Below, one piece after another: positions 7,801 through 16,242 of a stretch of DNA of 64,000 nt. The notes under the pieces were generated by a model. That model was not told where the DNA came from and searched no databases. It was given only the letters and a program-made list of their open reading frames with translations. This DNA comes from CBDIBC01 sp965276635 (GTDB lineage: Bacteria; Actinomycetota; Acidimicrobiia; Acidimicrobiales; Palsa-688). The position numbers and the translations under genes are program-made. The stretch covers positions 310,001 through 374,000 of the forward strand of contig CBDIBC010000004.1 of assembly GCA_965276635.1 (NCBI GenBank), given 5' to 3'. Positions within the stretch are counted from its first letter, which is position 1, and every line of letters begins with the position of its first letter.

Positions 7801-8738
7801 GCGACCGCGGCGAAACGCGGTCCCCGCCCGACGCCGCGGGTCCGGGTGGTCGGCAGGTCCTGGTCGGCGGTGCAGCCCTGATCGTGCTGCTCGCCGGGTG
7901 CGGGACCCAGGTGGGCGGCCTCCGGTACACCCCCGACGCCGTCCCGCCCAGCTCGTCGACGACGACCAGCGTCCCGCTCGACCTGAGCGGGGTGACCCAA
8001 CCGTCCGTCGCCGGCGAAAGCACCACGACGGCGCCGCGTATCGGCCCGGGCGCGGCGAGCATCACCGGCACGGTGCTGGCACCGGGCGGTCCGGTTGCCG
8101 GGGCCACCGTCGAGGCCGACCGGGTGGTCGACGGGGCCACCGTGGCGACCCAGACGACGACCGGCGCCGACGGAAGCTTCGCCTTCGCCGGCGTGTACGG
8201 CGGCGTCTGGCGGGTGCGGGCCTGGCAGGCGCCGACCCTGGCGCTGACCACCCCCGACGTGTTCTTCCTCGGCACGACCGAGGATCAGGTGCTCACCCTC
8301 ACCCTCACCGCCTTCGGCCAGACTGCGGTGCGGGGTGCCATCACCCCGGCCAGGCCCGACGTCGGGGGTCTGGTGAACCTGGAGGTCCAGGTCACCGATC
8401 CCACCGTCGACAGCTCGGGGGTGGTGCGCGCCATCGGGCAGGGTGGCCGCAGCGTGGTGGTCACGCCGGGATCGTGGACCATCGTGTCGGCCAATCCGGT
8501 GACGACGGACGGCGATGGCAACGCGCTGTTCCAGCTGGCCTGCCCCGCCGGCGGGCCCGACGCCATCACCGTCGCCCTGGCCGATGCATCGGCCACGGCC
8601 ACCCTCGACGTGTCCTGCGCCGTTGCGCCGCCCAGCACCACGACCACCACACCCGCCGGCGGGAGCCCGACGACCACCACCCCGTCCGGCGCGACGACGA
8701 GGACCACCACCACCACGCTGCTGCCGCCGGTCACATAG
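7797..8738 (+). CDS. secreted lipoprotein with carboxypeptidase-regulatory-like domain
   Basis: 313 residues. A Pro/Gly-rich cytosolic lead is followed by a hydrophobic stretch and a lipobox ending LLAGC (lipid cysteine about C35). A Ser/Thr linker leads to a CarboxypepD_reg-like beta-sandwich (SITGTVLAPGGPVAGATVEA ... TTTGADGSFAFAGV), then a second Ig-like module with a single disulphide-type cysteine pair. A long Thr/Pro-rich tail (TTTTT, PPSTTTTTPAGG) probably spans the cell wall. The function is not known from sequence. Start overlaps the ygfZ stop (GTGA). Convergent with the sensor kinase downstream. Confidence 0.8.
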   Translation: MSDRGETRSPPDAAGPGGRQVLVGGAALIVLLAGCGTQVGGLRYTPDAVPPSSSTTTSVPLDLSGVTQPSVAGESTTTAPRIGPGAASITGTVLAPGGPVAGATVEADRVVDGATVATQTTTGADGSFAFAGVYGGVWRVRAWQAPTLALTTPDVFFLGTTEDQVLTLTLTAFGQTAVRGAITPARPDVGGLVNLEVQVTDPTVDSSGVVRAIGQGGRSVVVTPGSWTIVSANPVTTDGDGNALFQLACPAGGPDAITVALADASATATLDVSCAVAPPSTTTTTPAGGSPTTTTPSGATTRTTTTTLLPPVT

Positions 8739-8803
8739 CAGCCCGCCGCCGCGCCGCCCTGCGGCCTGAGCCCGGCGCCGGTCGCTCGCTGCCGATCAGT
8801 CGA

Positions 8804-10228
8804 TCAGCCGACCGGCGCCGGGACCGGCGCCAGGGTCACGACGATGCGCGTCCCGCCGGCCGGACCCGTCGGCGACTCGGCCCGGACGTGGCCACCCATG
8901 GCGGTCACCAGCTCGGACACGATGGCCAGACCCAGCCCGGACCCGACGTTGCGCCCGGCCGGGCGGGTGGCAGCCAGCCGCCCGAACACCGATGCCAGGT
9001 CGTCGGATGTGATGCCGGGGCCGTCGTCGGACACCCACAGCACCGGCACCCCGCCCGACGACGCGGCCGCCACCCGAACACCGGTGCGGGCGTAGCGCAG
9101 GGCGTTCTCGATGAGGTTGGCGACCACCTGGGCCAGGCGGTCGACATCCGCCAGCGCCCCGAGATCGTCGTCGGGGGTGTCGACCACCAGGTCCAGGCCC
9201 AGGTCCGCGGCGGTGGGCTCGAACCCGGCGGCGGCGGCGGCCACGCTGCCGCCCAGATCCACGGGCTGGAGGTCGAGCGAGAACCGGCGGGCCTCCAGCT
9301 TGGCCAGGTCCAGCAGGTCGCCCACCAGCCGCTCGAGGCGTCGCGACTCGCTGGCGATGACCGCCGCGGCGCGGCGGGTGTCGGTGGCCGCCCCGTCCTC
9401 GATGGCTTCGGCGAAGCCCCTGATCGACGTCAGCGGGGTGCGCAGCTCGTGGGACACGGACAGGAGGAACTGCCGCTCGCCACCGCGAGCCCGGGCCAGC
9501 TTCTCGGCCATGGTGTTGATCGACGCGCTGAGGGCGGCCAGCTCAGGGTCGGTCCCCGGGGGCTCGGGCACCCGCGCCGTCAGGTCGCCCTCGGCGATGT
9601 GGCCGGTGACCACCTGTGCGGCGCGCAGAGGCCGGACGAACCGTCGCCCCAGCCGGTCGGCGACGAGGAGGGAGAGCCCGACGATCAGCAGGGCGCTGAG
9701 GAGGAACCAGGGCCAGGCCGGGCGGAGCCCCGTGGGTGGTCGGCGGGTGAGGATGACCGCTTGGGTGGCGGTGGTCGTCGTTGCCCCTGCGGCCGGCAGC
9801 GCAGCTCGGAAGGGGTAGGCGGCGTAGACCACCGCGCCGCGCTCGCCGGACACCTCCGATCCGGCGAGCAGCTGGTCGGGGTGGATGTCGGCCGCGGAGA
9901 GCGGGGCTGGGAGGGTGAGAGGCTGGCGGGGCCGGAGGGGGTCGTAGACGGTGCCGTCCGGGCGCACGGCGACCACGGCGATGCCGGCCAGGCGCAGCGG
10001 CGCCTTCAGCTCGACCAGGATGGCCCGGAGGGACACCGCCGGGTTGCGTCGGGTCCGGGCCTGCGCGTCGGACCGCACGGCGAGGGCCAACCCTCGCGCC
10101 TCGTTGCGCAGGTCGTGGCGGGTGGCCTCGCGGGTGGTGCGCACGGACACGAGCAGGGTGACGACACCGGCCAGCACCAGCGCGGCGACGACCATGAGCG
10201 TCATGGCCAGGGTCAGCCGTCGGCGCAT
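8804..10228 (-). CDS. two-component sensor histidine kinase
   Basis: 474 residues. N-terminal transmembrane helix (residues about 7-30), an extracytoplasmic sensor of about 130 residues, a second helix (WPWFLLSALLIVGLSLLVA), a HAMP region, then HisKA with H-box SVSHELRTPLTSIRGF and HATPase_c with NLIENALRYA, VSDDGPGI and GSGLGLAIVSELV. It is encoded nine bases after its response regulator. Stimulus unknown; the layout resembles BaeS/MtrB-type actinobacterial kinases, but no closer call can be made. Confidence 0.92.
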   Translation of the reverse strand: MRRRLTLAMTLMVVAALVLAGVVTLLVSVRTTREATRHDLRNEARGLALAVRSDAQARTRRNPAVSLRAILVELKAPLRLAGIAVVAVRPDGTVYDPLRPRQPLTLPAPLSAADIHPDQLLAGSEVSGERGAVVYAAYPFRAALPAAGATTTTATQAVILTRRPPTGLRPAWPWFLLSALLIVGLSLLVADRLGRRFVRPLRAAQVVTGHIAEGDLTARVPEPPGTDPELAALSASINTMAEKLARARGGERQFLLSVSHELRTPLTSIRGFAEAIEDGAATDTRRAAAVIASESRRLERLVGDLLDLAKLEARRFSLDLQPVDLGGSVAAAAAGFEPTAADLGLDLVVDTPDDDLGALADVDRLAQVVANLIENALRYARTGVRVAAASSGGVPVLWVSDDGPGITSDDLASVFGRLAATRPAGRNVGSGLGLAIVSELVTAMGGHVRAESPTGPAGGTRIVVTLAPVPAPVG

Positions 10229-10237
10229 CCGCAGCTC

Positions 10238-10939
10238 CTACGACAGCCGGTAGCCAACGCCCCACACGGTCGCCAGCGGCAGCGCGGCGCCGACCTTCTT
10301 GCGCAGCTGGCCCACGTGGACATCGACGGTGCGCTCGTCGCCAAACCAGCCCGGCCCCCACACCCCGTCGAGCAGCTGCTGGCGGGAGAGGGCCAGGCCC
10401 ACGTTCCTGGCCAGGTAGGCGAGCAGGTCGAACTCCCGGGTGGCGAGGCCCACCACGTCGCCGTCGACGCGAACCTCGTGGCGGCCCAGGTCGACCTCGA
10501 CCCGGCCGACCGTCACCACCTCGGCGGGGTCGTCCTCGGCCCTGCGGGTCAGCTCGGCGCGCCGGAGGATGGCCTTGACCCGCGCCACCAGCTCGCGCGG
10601 CGAGAAGGGCTTGGTCACGTAGTCGTCGGCGCCCAGCTCCAGCCCCAGGATGCGGTCGATCTCCCCATCCCTCGCCGTCAGCATGAGCACCGGTACCGCA
10701 CTGGTCGCCCGCAGGCGGCGGCACACCTCCAGGCCGTCGATCCCGCCCGGCAGCCCCACGTCGAGGATCACCAGGCGGGGACGCTCGCGCTCGGCGGCGA
10801 CCAGGGCCATCTCGCCGGTGGCGGCCTGCACCACCCGGAACTCCTCGCGGCGCAGGTACAGCTCGACCAAGTCCGCGATGTTCGGATCGTCCTCCACCAC
10901 CACGATGGTGCCGGCCGGCGAGTCCACGCCCCGCAGCAT
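10238..10939 (-). CDS. OmpR-family response regulator
   Basis: 233 residues. Receiver domain with phospho-acceptor about D60 (LVILDVGLPG), acidic pair VVEDD and lysine in VTKPFSPREL; then a winged-helix Trans_reg_C DNA-binding domain (LATREFDLLAYLARN, SRQQLLDGVWG, VHVGQLRKKVG). ATG at 10939 gives the normal N-terminus; the same frame stays open far upstream through antisense of the trp genes, but that is not coding. Partner of the kinase just downstream. Divergent from trpC with under 50 bases between starts, so both promoters must lie in that gap. Confidence 0.93.
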   Translation of the reverse strand: MLRGVDSPAGTIVVVEDDPNIADLVELYLRREEFRVVQAATGEMALVAAERERPRLVILDVGLPGGIDGLEVCRRLRATSAVPVLMLTARDGEIDRILGLELGADDYVTKPFSPRELVARVKAILRRAELTRRAEDDPAEVVTVGRVEVDLGRHEVRVDGDVVGLATREFDLLAYLARNVGLALSRQQLLDGVWGPGWFGDERTVDVHVGQLRKKVGAALPLATVWGVGYRLS

Positions 10940-10972
10940 GGCAGCGTCGTATGAGCGAAGTGTGAAAGTCGG

Positions 10973-10978
10973 TAATCT
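10973..10978 (+). promoter_or_regulatory. -10 box TAATCT, leaderless-type, for trpCFBA
   Basis: TAATCT lies nine bases before the trpC ATG in the short gap shared with the divergent response regulator. No leader peptide with tryptophan codons fits in this gap. Confidence 0.5.
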
Positions 10979-10987
10979 CAGCGCCAC

Positions 10988-11800
10988 ATGCCCACCTATC
11001 TGGACCGGATCCTCGCCGCCCATCGGGCCGCGGCGCGCCATGACGGCCGGCCACTGGACGATCTGATCGCTCGGGCGGCCGCCGCCGGTCCCGGTCGGCC
11101 GTTCGCCGCCGCCCTGCGCGCCGCGCCCGGGTTGGCGGTGATCGCCGAGGTGAAGCGGCGCAGCCCTTCCAAGCCGGCGCTGGCGCCGGACCTCGACCCG
11201 GCGACCACCGCGGAGGCATACGCCCGGGGCGGGGCGACATGCCTGTCGGTGCTGACCGATGCCGAGTTCTTCGGCGGCTCGCCTGCCGACCTGGCCGCCG
11301 CGCAGGCGGCCACCGGCCTGCCGACGCTGCGAAAGGACTTCACGGTCTCCGGTGCCGACGTCTGCGACGCCCGGCTGATGGGCGCCGATGCCGTGCTGCT
11401 GATCGCCGCCGCCCTCGACGACGACGAGCTGGCCATGCTCACCGAGCTGGCGGCCACCGTCGGCCTCGACGCGCTGGTCGAGGTGCACGACGAAGCGGAG
11501 GCGGCCCGAGCCGTGGCGGCCGGGGCGACGCTGATCGGGGTGAACCAACGGGACCTCACCACCTTCGCGGTCGACACGGCCCGGGCCGAGCGGGTGGTCG
11601 CCGCCCTGCCCGCGAGCGCGGTGCGCGTCGCCGAGTCGGGGATCCGCGCCGCGGCTGACGCCAGCCGGCTGGCGGCGGCGGGTTACGACGCGGTGCTGGT
11701 GGGCGAGTCGCTGGTCACCGCCGCCGATCCGGCGGGTGCGGTGCGTGACCTGGTCGGGTGCGACCCGGCGGTGCCTGCCGGTCATCGGGTCCGGCCATAG
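10988..11800 (+). CDS. trpC: indole-3-glycerol phosphate synthase
   Basis: TIM-barrel enzyme that closes the indole ring from CdRP. 270 residues. Family blocks: VIAEVKRRSPSK (catalytic lysine), LTDAEFFGGS, LRKDFTVS, ADAVLLIAA, LVEVHDEAEA, GVNQRDLTTF, AESGIR and GYDAVLVGESLV. It opens an operon with trpF (adjacent, no gap), trpB and trpA. trpD and trpG are not here, and trpE is 5 kb away with hisI, so the pathway genes are split over at least three places. Confidence 0.97.
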   Translation: MPTYLDRILAAHRAAARHDGRPLDDLIARAAAAGPGRPFAAALRAAPGLAVIAEVKRRSPSKPALAPDLDPATTAEAYARGGATCLSVLTDAEFFGGSPADLAAAQAATGLPTLRKDFTVSGADVCDARLMGADAVLLIAAALDDDELAMLTELAATVGLDALVEVHDEAEAARAVAAGATLIGVNQRDLTTFAVDTARAERVVAALPASAVRVAESGIRAAADASRLAAAGYDAVLVGESLVTAADPAGAVRDLVGCDPAVPAGHRVRP

Positions 11801-12457
11801 ATGTTCGTCAAGATCTGCGGCACCACCTCGGAGGACGACGCCCTCCTGGCCGTGGCCATGGGGGCTGACGCGGTGGGCTTCATCTTCGCCCCGTCCCCCC
11901 GCCAGGTGGCGCCGCAGGTGGCCGCCGACATCGCCAAGCGGTTGCCCCCGGAGATCGTCACCGTCGGGGTGTTTCGCGACGAGGCACCCCAGCGGGTCGT
12001 CGAGATCGCCCAGGCGTCGGGCCTGCGGGCGGTGCAGCTCCACGGCCGGGAGTCGGCCACCCAGGCCAAGTGGGTGCGCAAGCGGGTGCCGATGGTGATT
12101 CAGGCCTTCCCGGCCGGGGACCGGCGGGTGCGCGCCGCGGGGGACTGGGGCGCCGACGTCGTCCTGCTCGACGCCCCGAACCCGGGCTCGGGGGAGGTGT
12201 TCGATTGGGCCTTCGCCAGCGAGGTCCCTGACGACCAGCGGCTCATGATCGCCGGTGGCCTCCACGCCGCCAACGTGACGGCGGCCATCGCCAGGACCCA
12301 CCCATGGGGTGTGGACGTGGTCACCGGCGTCGAGCGCCAGCCCGGTCGCAAGGACCCGGTGAAGCTGCAGCAGTTCATCGCCGCCGTCCGGCGAGCGGTG
12401 CCCGTGTCGGACTGGCGGCCGGTAGACCACGGACCCTACGACTGGCAAGAGGAGTAA
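11801..12457 (+). CDS. trpF: phosphoribosylanthranilate isomerase
   Basis: TIM-barrel isomerase converting PRA to CdRP. 218 residues. Blocks: MFVKICGTTS (catalytic cysteine), GADAVGFIFAPSPRQV, AVQLHGRES, VLLDAPNPGSG and WGVDVVTGVERQPGRKD (catalytic aspartate). Its presence is notable because many actinobacteria lack trpF and use PriA. Starts at the base after the trpC stop, so it depends on coupled translation. trpB follows after four bases. Confidence 0.96.
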   Translation: MFVKICGTTSEDDALLAVAMGADAVGFIFAPSPRQVAPQVAADIAKRLPPEIVTVGVFRDEAPQRVVEIAQASGLRAVQLHGRESATQAKWVRKRVPMVIQAFPAGDRRVRAAGDWGADVVLLDAPNPGSGEVFDWAFASEVPDDQRLMIAGGLHAANVTAAIARTHPWGVDVVTGVERQPGRKDPVKLQQFIAAVRRAVPVSDWRPVDHGPYDWQEE

Positions 12458-12461
12458 CGCC

Positions 12462-13655
12462 ATGGCCGACACCGACGCCACCGTTCGCATGGGCGAGCCC
12501 ACCCCCGAGGGGCGCTTCGGGGAGTTCGGCGGGCGCTTCCTGCCCGAGTCCCTGGTACCGGCCTGCCTCCAGCTGGAGGCCGCCTTCCGCGCCGCATGGA
12601 CCGACCCCGAGTCCGCCTTCCGGGCCCGCTATCGGGCGCTGCTGGCCGACTACGCCGGGCGCCCCACGCCCCTCACCGAATGCCGGCGCCTGTCCGAGCA
12701 GCTCGGGGTTCGCCTGCTGCTCAAGCGCGAGGACCTGACCCACACCGGCTCGCACAAGATCAACAACGTCATCGGCCAGGGCCTGCTCACCCTGGAGATG
12801 GGCAAGAGCCGGATCATCGCGGAGACCGGCGCCGGGCAGCACGGGGTGGCCACAGCCACCGCAGCCGCCCTCTTCGGCCTGGAGTGCGTCGTCTACATGG
12901 GCGAGGTCGACACCGAGCGCCAGGCCCTGAACGTGTTCCGCATGGAGCTGCTCGGTGCCGAGGTCCGCCCGGTGAACTCCGGTAGCAGGACACTGAAAGA
13001 TGCGGTGAACGAGGCGCTGCGCGACTGGGTCGGCTCGGTGGCCGACACCCACTACTGCGTGGGCTCGGTCATGGGCCCCCACCCCTATCCCTGGATGGTT
13101 CGCGAGTTCCAGCGGATCCTGGGCGACGAGGCCCGGGCCCAGTGCCGGGCGCTGCTCGGCGGGGGCGACCCCGACCTGGTGGTGGCCTGCGTGGGAGGCG
13201 GGTCGAACGCAGCCGGCACGTTCGCCGGCTTCGTGGACACCGCGGCTGGCTTGGTCGGGGTGGAGGCGGAGGGAGGCTCGGCCGTGGGCCGGGGCATCCC
13301 CGGGGTGCTGCACGGCATGCGCTCGTACCTGCTGCAGGACGAGTGGGGCCAGATCCTCGAGGCGCAGTCCATCTCGGCGGGCCTCGACTACCCGGGCATC
13401 GGCCCCGAGCACGCCTACCTGGCCGATGCCGGCCGGGCCCGCTACGAGGTGGCGTCCGACACCGAGGTGCTCGACGCCTTCCAGCTGCTGGCCCGCACCG
13501 AGGGCATCATCCCGGCCCTGGAGCCGGCCCATGCCCTGGCCTGGCTGGTGCGGGCGTGCCGAGCCGGCGACGTGGCCCCCGGGTCCACGGTCCTGCTCAC
13601 CCTGTCGGGGCGCGGCGACAAGGATGCCGAGCAGGTCATGGCGGCCCTGCGATGA
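12462..13655 (+). CDS. trpB: tryptophan synthase beta chain
   Basis: PLP enzyme condensing indole with serine. 397 residues, TrpB1 type. PLP lysine about K99 in HTGSHKINNVIGQ; catalytic glutamate region ETGAGQHGVATA; glycine-rich phosphate cup CVGGGSNAAG; monovalent-cation and C-terminal blocks VEAEGGSAVGRG and LSGRGDKD. GAGGAG eight bases before the ATG is the ribosome-binding site. The stop overlaps the trpA start (ATGA), as usual for subunits of the alpha2-beta2 complex. Confidence 0.98.
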   Translation: MADTDATVRMGEPTPEGRFGEFGGRFLPESLVPACLQLEAAFRAAWTDPESAFRARYRALLADYAGRPTPLTECRRLSEQLGVRLLLKREDLTHTGSHKINNVIGQGLLTLEMGKSRIIAETGAGQHGVATATAAALFGLECVVYMGEVDTERQALNVFRMELLGAEVRPVNSGSRTLKDAVNEALRDWVGSVADTHYCVGSVMGPHPYPWMVREFQRILGDEARAQCRALLGGGDPDLVVACVGGGSNAAGTFAGFVDTAAGLVGVEAEGGSAVGRGIPGVLHGMRSYLLQDEWGQILEAQSISAGLDYPGIGPEHAYLADAGRARYEVASDTEVLDAFQLLARTEGIIPALEPAHALAWLVRACRAGDVAPGSTVLLTLSGRGDKDAEQVMAALR

Positions 13656-14473
13656 GCAGCCCGCCGGGCCCGCTCGCCGGCCGGGGACCGGTCGGGGCCG
13701 GTCCGGTGGAAGCCGCGCTGCGATCGCGTCGCGATGCCGGCCACAAGCTGCTCGTCCCGTACGTGACCGGTGGCCTCGGGGCCGACTGGACAACGGTGGC
13801 GGCGGCCATGGCCGCCGCCGGTGCCGACGCCATCGAGATCGGCATCCCCTTCTCCGATCCGGTCATGGACGGCCCGACCATCCAGGCGGCGTCACAGGCG
13901 GCGCTCGACGGTGGGGCCACCCCGGGGTCGGTGCTCGACGACCTCCGTCGGGTGGAGATCGCCGTCCCCCTGGTGGCCATGACGTACTACAACATCGTGG
14001 CCCGGACCGGCCACCGCCGCTTCGCCCGCCTGCTCACCGACGCCGGGGTCGGCGGCGTCATCCTTCCCGACGTCCCCCTCGAGGAGATGGGCGACTGGGA
14101 GCGGGCGGCCGACGACGGTGGCGTCGAGACGGTGCTCCTCGCCGCGCCGATCACCTCCGACGACCGCCTGGCCCGCCTGTGCGCCCGGTCCCGCGGCTTC
14201 GTCTACGGGGTGAACCTCATGGGCGTGACCGGCGAGCGGACGTCGTTGGCCAGCTCGGCGCAGGTCCTCGGCCGGCGGCTGAAGGCGGCGACCGACAAGC
14301 CGGTCGTCATGGGCTTCGGCATCTCCACCCCCGAGCAGGCCGTGGCCGCCGCCGATGCCGCCGATGGGGTCGTCGTCGCCTCCGCGCTGATGCGTATCCT
14401 GCTCGACGGCGGCGGCCCCGAGCAGGTGGCCGACGCGGTAGGCGCCTTCCGGCAGGCCCTCGACGATGGCTGA
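13652..14473 (+). CDS. trpA: tryptophan synthase alpha chain
   Basis: TIM-barrel subunit that cleaves indole-3-glycerol phosphate and channels indole to TrpB. 273 residues. Catalytic pair E62 and D73 in IEIGIPFSDPVMDGPTIQ; substrate loops ILPDVPLEEM, YGVNLMGVTGERT and MGFGISTPEQA. The N-terminal 20 residues (Gly/Pro-rich) are a little longer than usual. ATG overlaps the trpB stop. Last gene of trpCFBA; about 45 bases separate it from the amidase. Confidence 0.97.
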   Translation: MSSPPGPLAGRGPVGAGPVEAALRSRRDAGHKLLVPYVTGGLGADWTTVAAAMAAAGADAIEIGIPFSDPVMDGPTIQAASQAALDGGATPGSVLDDLRRVEIAVPLVAMTYYNIVARTGHRRFARLLTDAGVGGVILPDVPLEEMGDWERAADDGGVETVLLAAPITSDDRLARLCARSRGFVYGVNLMGVTGERTSLASSAQVLGRRLKAATDKPVVMGFGISTPEQAVAAADAADGVVVASALMRILLDGGGPEQVADAVGAFRQALDDG

Positions 14474-14518
14474 GCCGAGACCGACCCCGAACTTCCAGGA
14501 CCTGGAAGGGAGAAGCAC

Positions 14519-15955
14519 ATGACCGAGATGCCGCTGTCGCTCACCGAGGCTGCCGCCGCGCTGCGCGACGGCACCCTGAGCAGCGTCGAGCTGACTGCCG
14601 CCGCCCTGCGGCGCGCCGACGCCCTCGACCCCGAGCTGGGCGTCTACCTGGCCCGCTTCGACCAGGAGGCGCTCGACACGGCGGCGCGCGCCGACGCCGA
14701 GCTGGCCGCCGGACGCGATCGCGGTCCGCTCCACGGCATCCCGTTCGGGGTCAAGGACATCCTGGCCACCACCGAGGGTCCCACCACGGCCCAGAGCCTG
14801 GTGCTCGACCCGGAATGGGGTGCGGGAGCGGACGCCCCCGCGGTGACCCGCGTGCGCGACGGCGGTGCGGTGATCACCGGGAAGCTGACGACCATGGAGT
14901 TCGCCTGTGGCTTCCCTGATCCGGAGAAGCCCTTCCCGCTGCCTCGCAACCCATGGGATCCGCGCACCTGGCCCGGCGGGTCGAGCTCGGGCACCGGGGC
15001 AGGCGTGGCCGCCGGTATGTTCCTGGCCGGGTTCGGCACCGACACCGGCGGCTCCATCCGCATCCCGGCCGCGTTCTGCGGGGTCAGCGGGATCATGCCC
15101 ACCTTCGGCCGGGTCCCGAAGTCCGGCTGCGTGCCTCTCGGCTACAGCCTCGACCACATCGGCCCCCTCGCCCGCTCGGCGCGTGACTGCGCCGCCGTGC
15201 TGGGGGTCATCGCCGGCCATCACCCGAGCGATCCCGGCAGCACCACCCGTCCCGTCGACGACTACCTGGCCGAGCTGACCGGATCACTGCAGGGCCTGCG
15301 CATCGGCGTGGACCGGGCCAACCACCTGCCGTCCGGGGCGGACCCGGCGCTGCCCGGACTGCTCGACGGCGCCGTCGCCAGGCTGGGCGCCCTCGGGGCC
15401 GACGTGGTGGAAGTGACCCTGCCCCGCTACGGCCAAGGGGTCATGGCCACCATGGTCACCATGATGTCCGAGATGCTCGCCTACCACCTGGGCGACCTCC
15501 GCGAGCGCTGGTCGCAGTACACGCCGGGCGTGCGCAACATGGCGGCGCGAGGGGTGCTGATCACCGGTGCGGACTACGTGCAGGCCCAACGCGTGCGCCG
15601 GGTCATCATGGCCGAGTTGGCGGCGCTCATGACCGACGTCGACGTGGTGGTCATGCCGACCGCCGCGCTCGGTGCACCCCCCTACGACGAGATGCTCGGG
15701 CATGACGACGCCTTCGAGACCATGTCCCAGCGCGTCTTCACGCCGTACTGGGACGGGCTGGGCAGCCCGGTGCTGGCGGTGCCGATCGGCTTCACGGCCG
15801 CCGGCCTGCCCCTGTCCATGCAGATCGCCGGCCGCCCCTTCGCGGAGGGCACCGTGCTGCGGGTGGGTAACGCCTTCCAACAGGTCACCGACTGGCACCG
15901 CCAGGTGCCCCGGTGCGTTGCCGCGCCGGCCCTTCAGAACGGAGACCGATCATGA
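14519..15955 (+). CDS. amidase-signature family hydrolase
   Basis: 478 residues of the amidase signature family. The Ser-cisSer-Lys triad is visible: lysine in PFGVKDILA, then PGGSSSGTGAGVAAG and the nucleophile region GTDTGGSIRIPA. Related to GatA/AtzE-type amidases, but the substrate cannot be read. GGAAGGGAG before the ATG is a clear ribosome-binding site. It overlaps by four bases the small gene at 15952, which may encode a GatC/AtzG-like partner; that pairing argues for a two-subunit amidase. No gatB is nearby, so a role in tRNA amidation is unlikely. Confidence 0.88.
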   Translation: MTEMPLSLTEAAAALRDGTLSSVELTAAALRRADALDPELGVYLARFDQEALDTAARADAELAAGRDRGPLHGIPFGVKDILATTEGPTTAQSLVLDPEWGAGADAPAVTRVRDGGAVITGKLTTMEFACGFPDPEKPFPLPRNPWDPRTWPGGSSSGTGAGVAAGMFLAGFGTDTGGSIRIPAAFCGVSGIMPTFGRVPKSGCVPLGYSLDHIGPLARSARDCAAVLGVIAGHHPSDPGSTTRPVDDYLAELTGSLQGLRIGVDRANHLPSGADPALPGLLDGAVARLGALGADVVEVTLPRYGQGVMATMVTMMSEMLAYHLGDLRERWSQYTPGVRNMAARGVLITGADYVQAQRVRRVIMAELAALMTDVDVVVMPTAALGAPPYDEMLGHDDAFETMSQRVFTPYWDGLGSPVLAVPIGFTAAGLPLSMQIAGRPFAEGTVLRVGNAFQQVTDWHRQVPRCVAAPALQNGDRS

Positions 15956-16173
15956 GCAACGACGAGGTTTCGGCCCTCTCGGTCCGAGCGCGTGTCGTGG
16001 CGCAGCTGGACGCGGCCGGGCTCTCCCCCTCGAGCGACGAGATCGACGCCCTGGCCAAAGGGGCGGTCGGCATGGCCGCCGGGGTGGCGTCGCTGTGGGC
16101 GCTGGCCGAGTCCCGCTACGAGGAGCCGGCGCTCATCTTCGACCCCGATCCCCACGTCGCGCCGTGGCGGTAG
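15952..16173 (+). CDS. small amidase-associated protein, possibly GatC/AtzG-like
   Basis: 73 residues, start ATG overlapping the amidase stop (ATGA), preceded by a purine-rich ACGGAGA site. It has an N-terminal helical region (SVRARVVAQLDAAGLSPSSDEIDALAKGA), a second helix, and a conserved-looking tail ending DPDPHVAPWR. Small helical proteins of this length partner amidases in the AtzE/AtzG and GatA/GatC systems, where they stabilise the enzyme. That role here is inference from size, predicted helices and coupling; I do not recognise the sequence itself with certainty. Confidence 0.6.
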   Translation: MSNDEVSALSVRARVVAQLDAAGLSPSSDEIDALAKGAVGMAAGVASLWALAESRYEEPALIFDPDPHVAPWR

Positions 16174-16242
16174 GGGCCGGGGCGAGGTCGGCACCGGTCC
16201 GGCGGACGGGGCACTCCCACAGGAGGGCTCCGGTAGCGAAGA

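Noticed and set aside
7754..10954. 1066-residue plus-strand frame
   Set aside because: It lies over the lipoprotein in another frame and antisense to the kinase and regulator genes, both of which have full family motifs.
10940..10987. trp attenuator or T-box before trpC
   Set aside because: The gap to the divergent gene is under 50 bases and the -10 box sits nine bases from the ATG, leaving no room for a leader.
10238..12502. 754-residue minus-strand frame extending the response regulator through the trp genes
   Set aside because: Only the last 233 residues match a response regulator; the rest is antisense to trpC and trpF with the His/Arg/Gly-rich look of shadow frames. ATG 10939 gives a normal-length protein.
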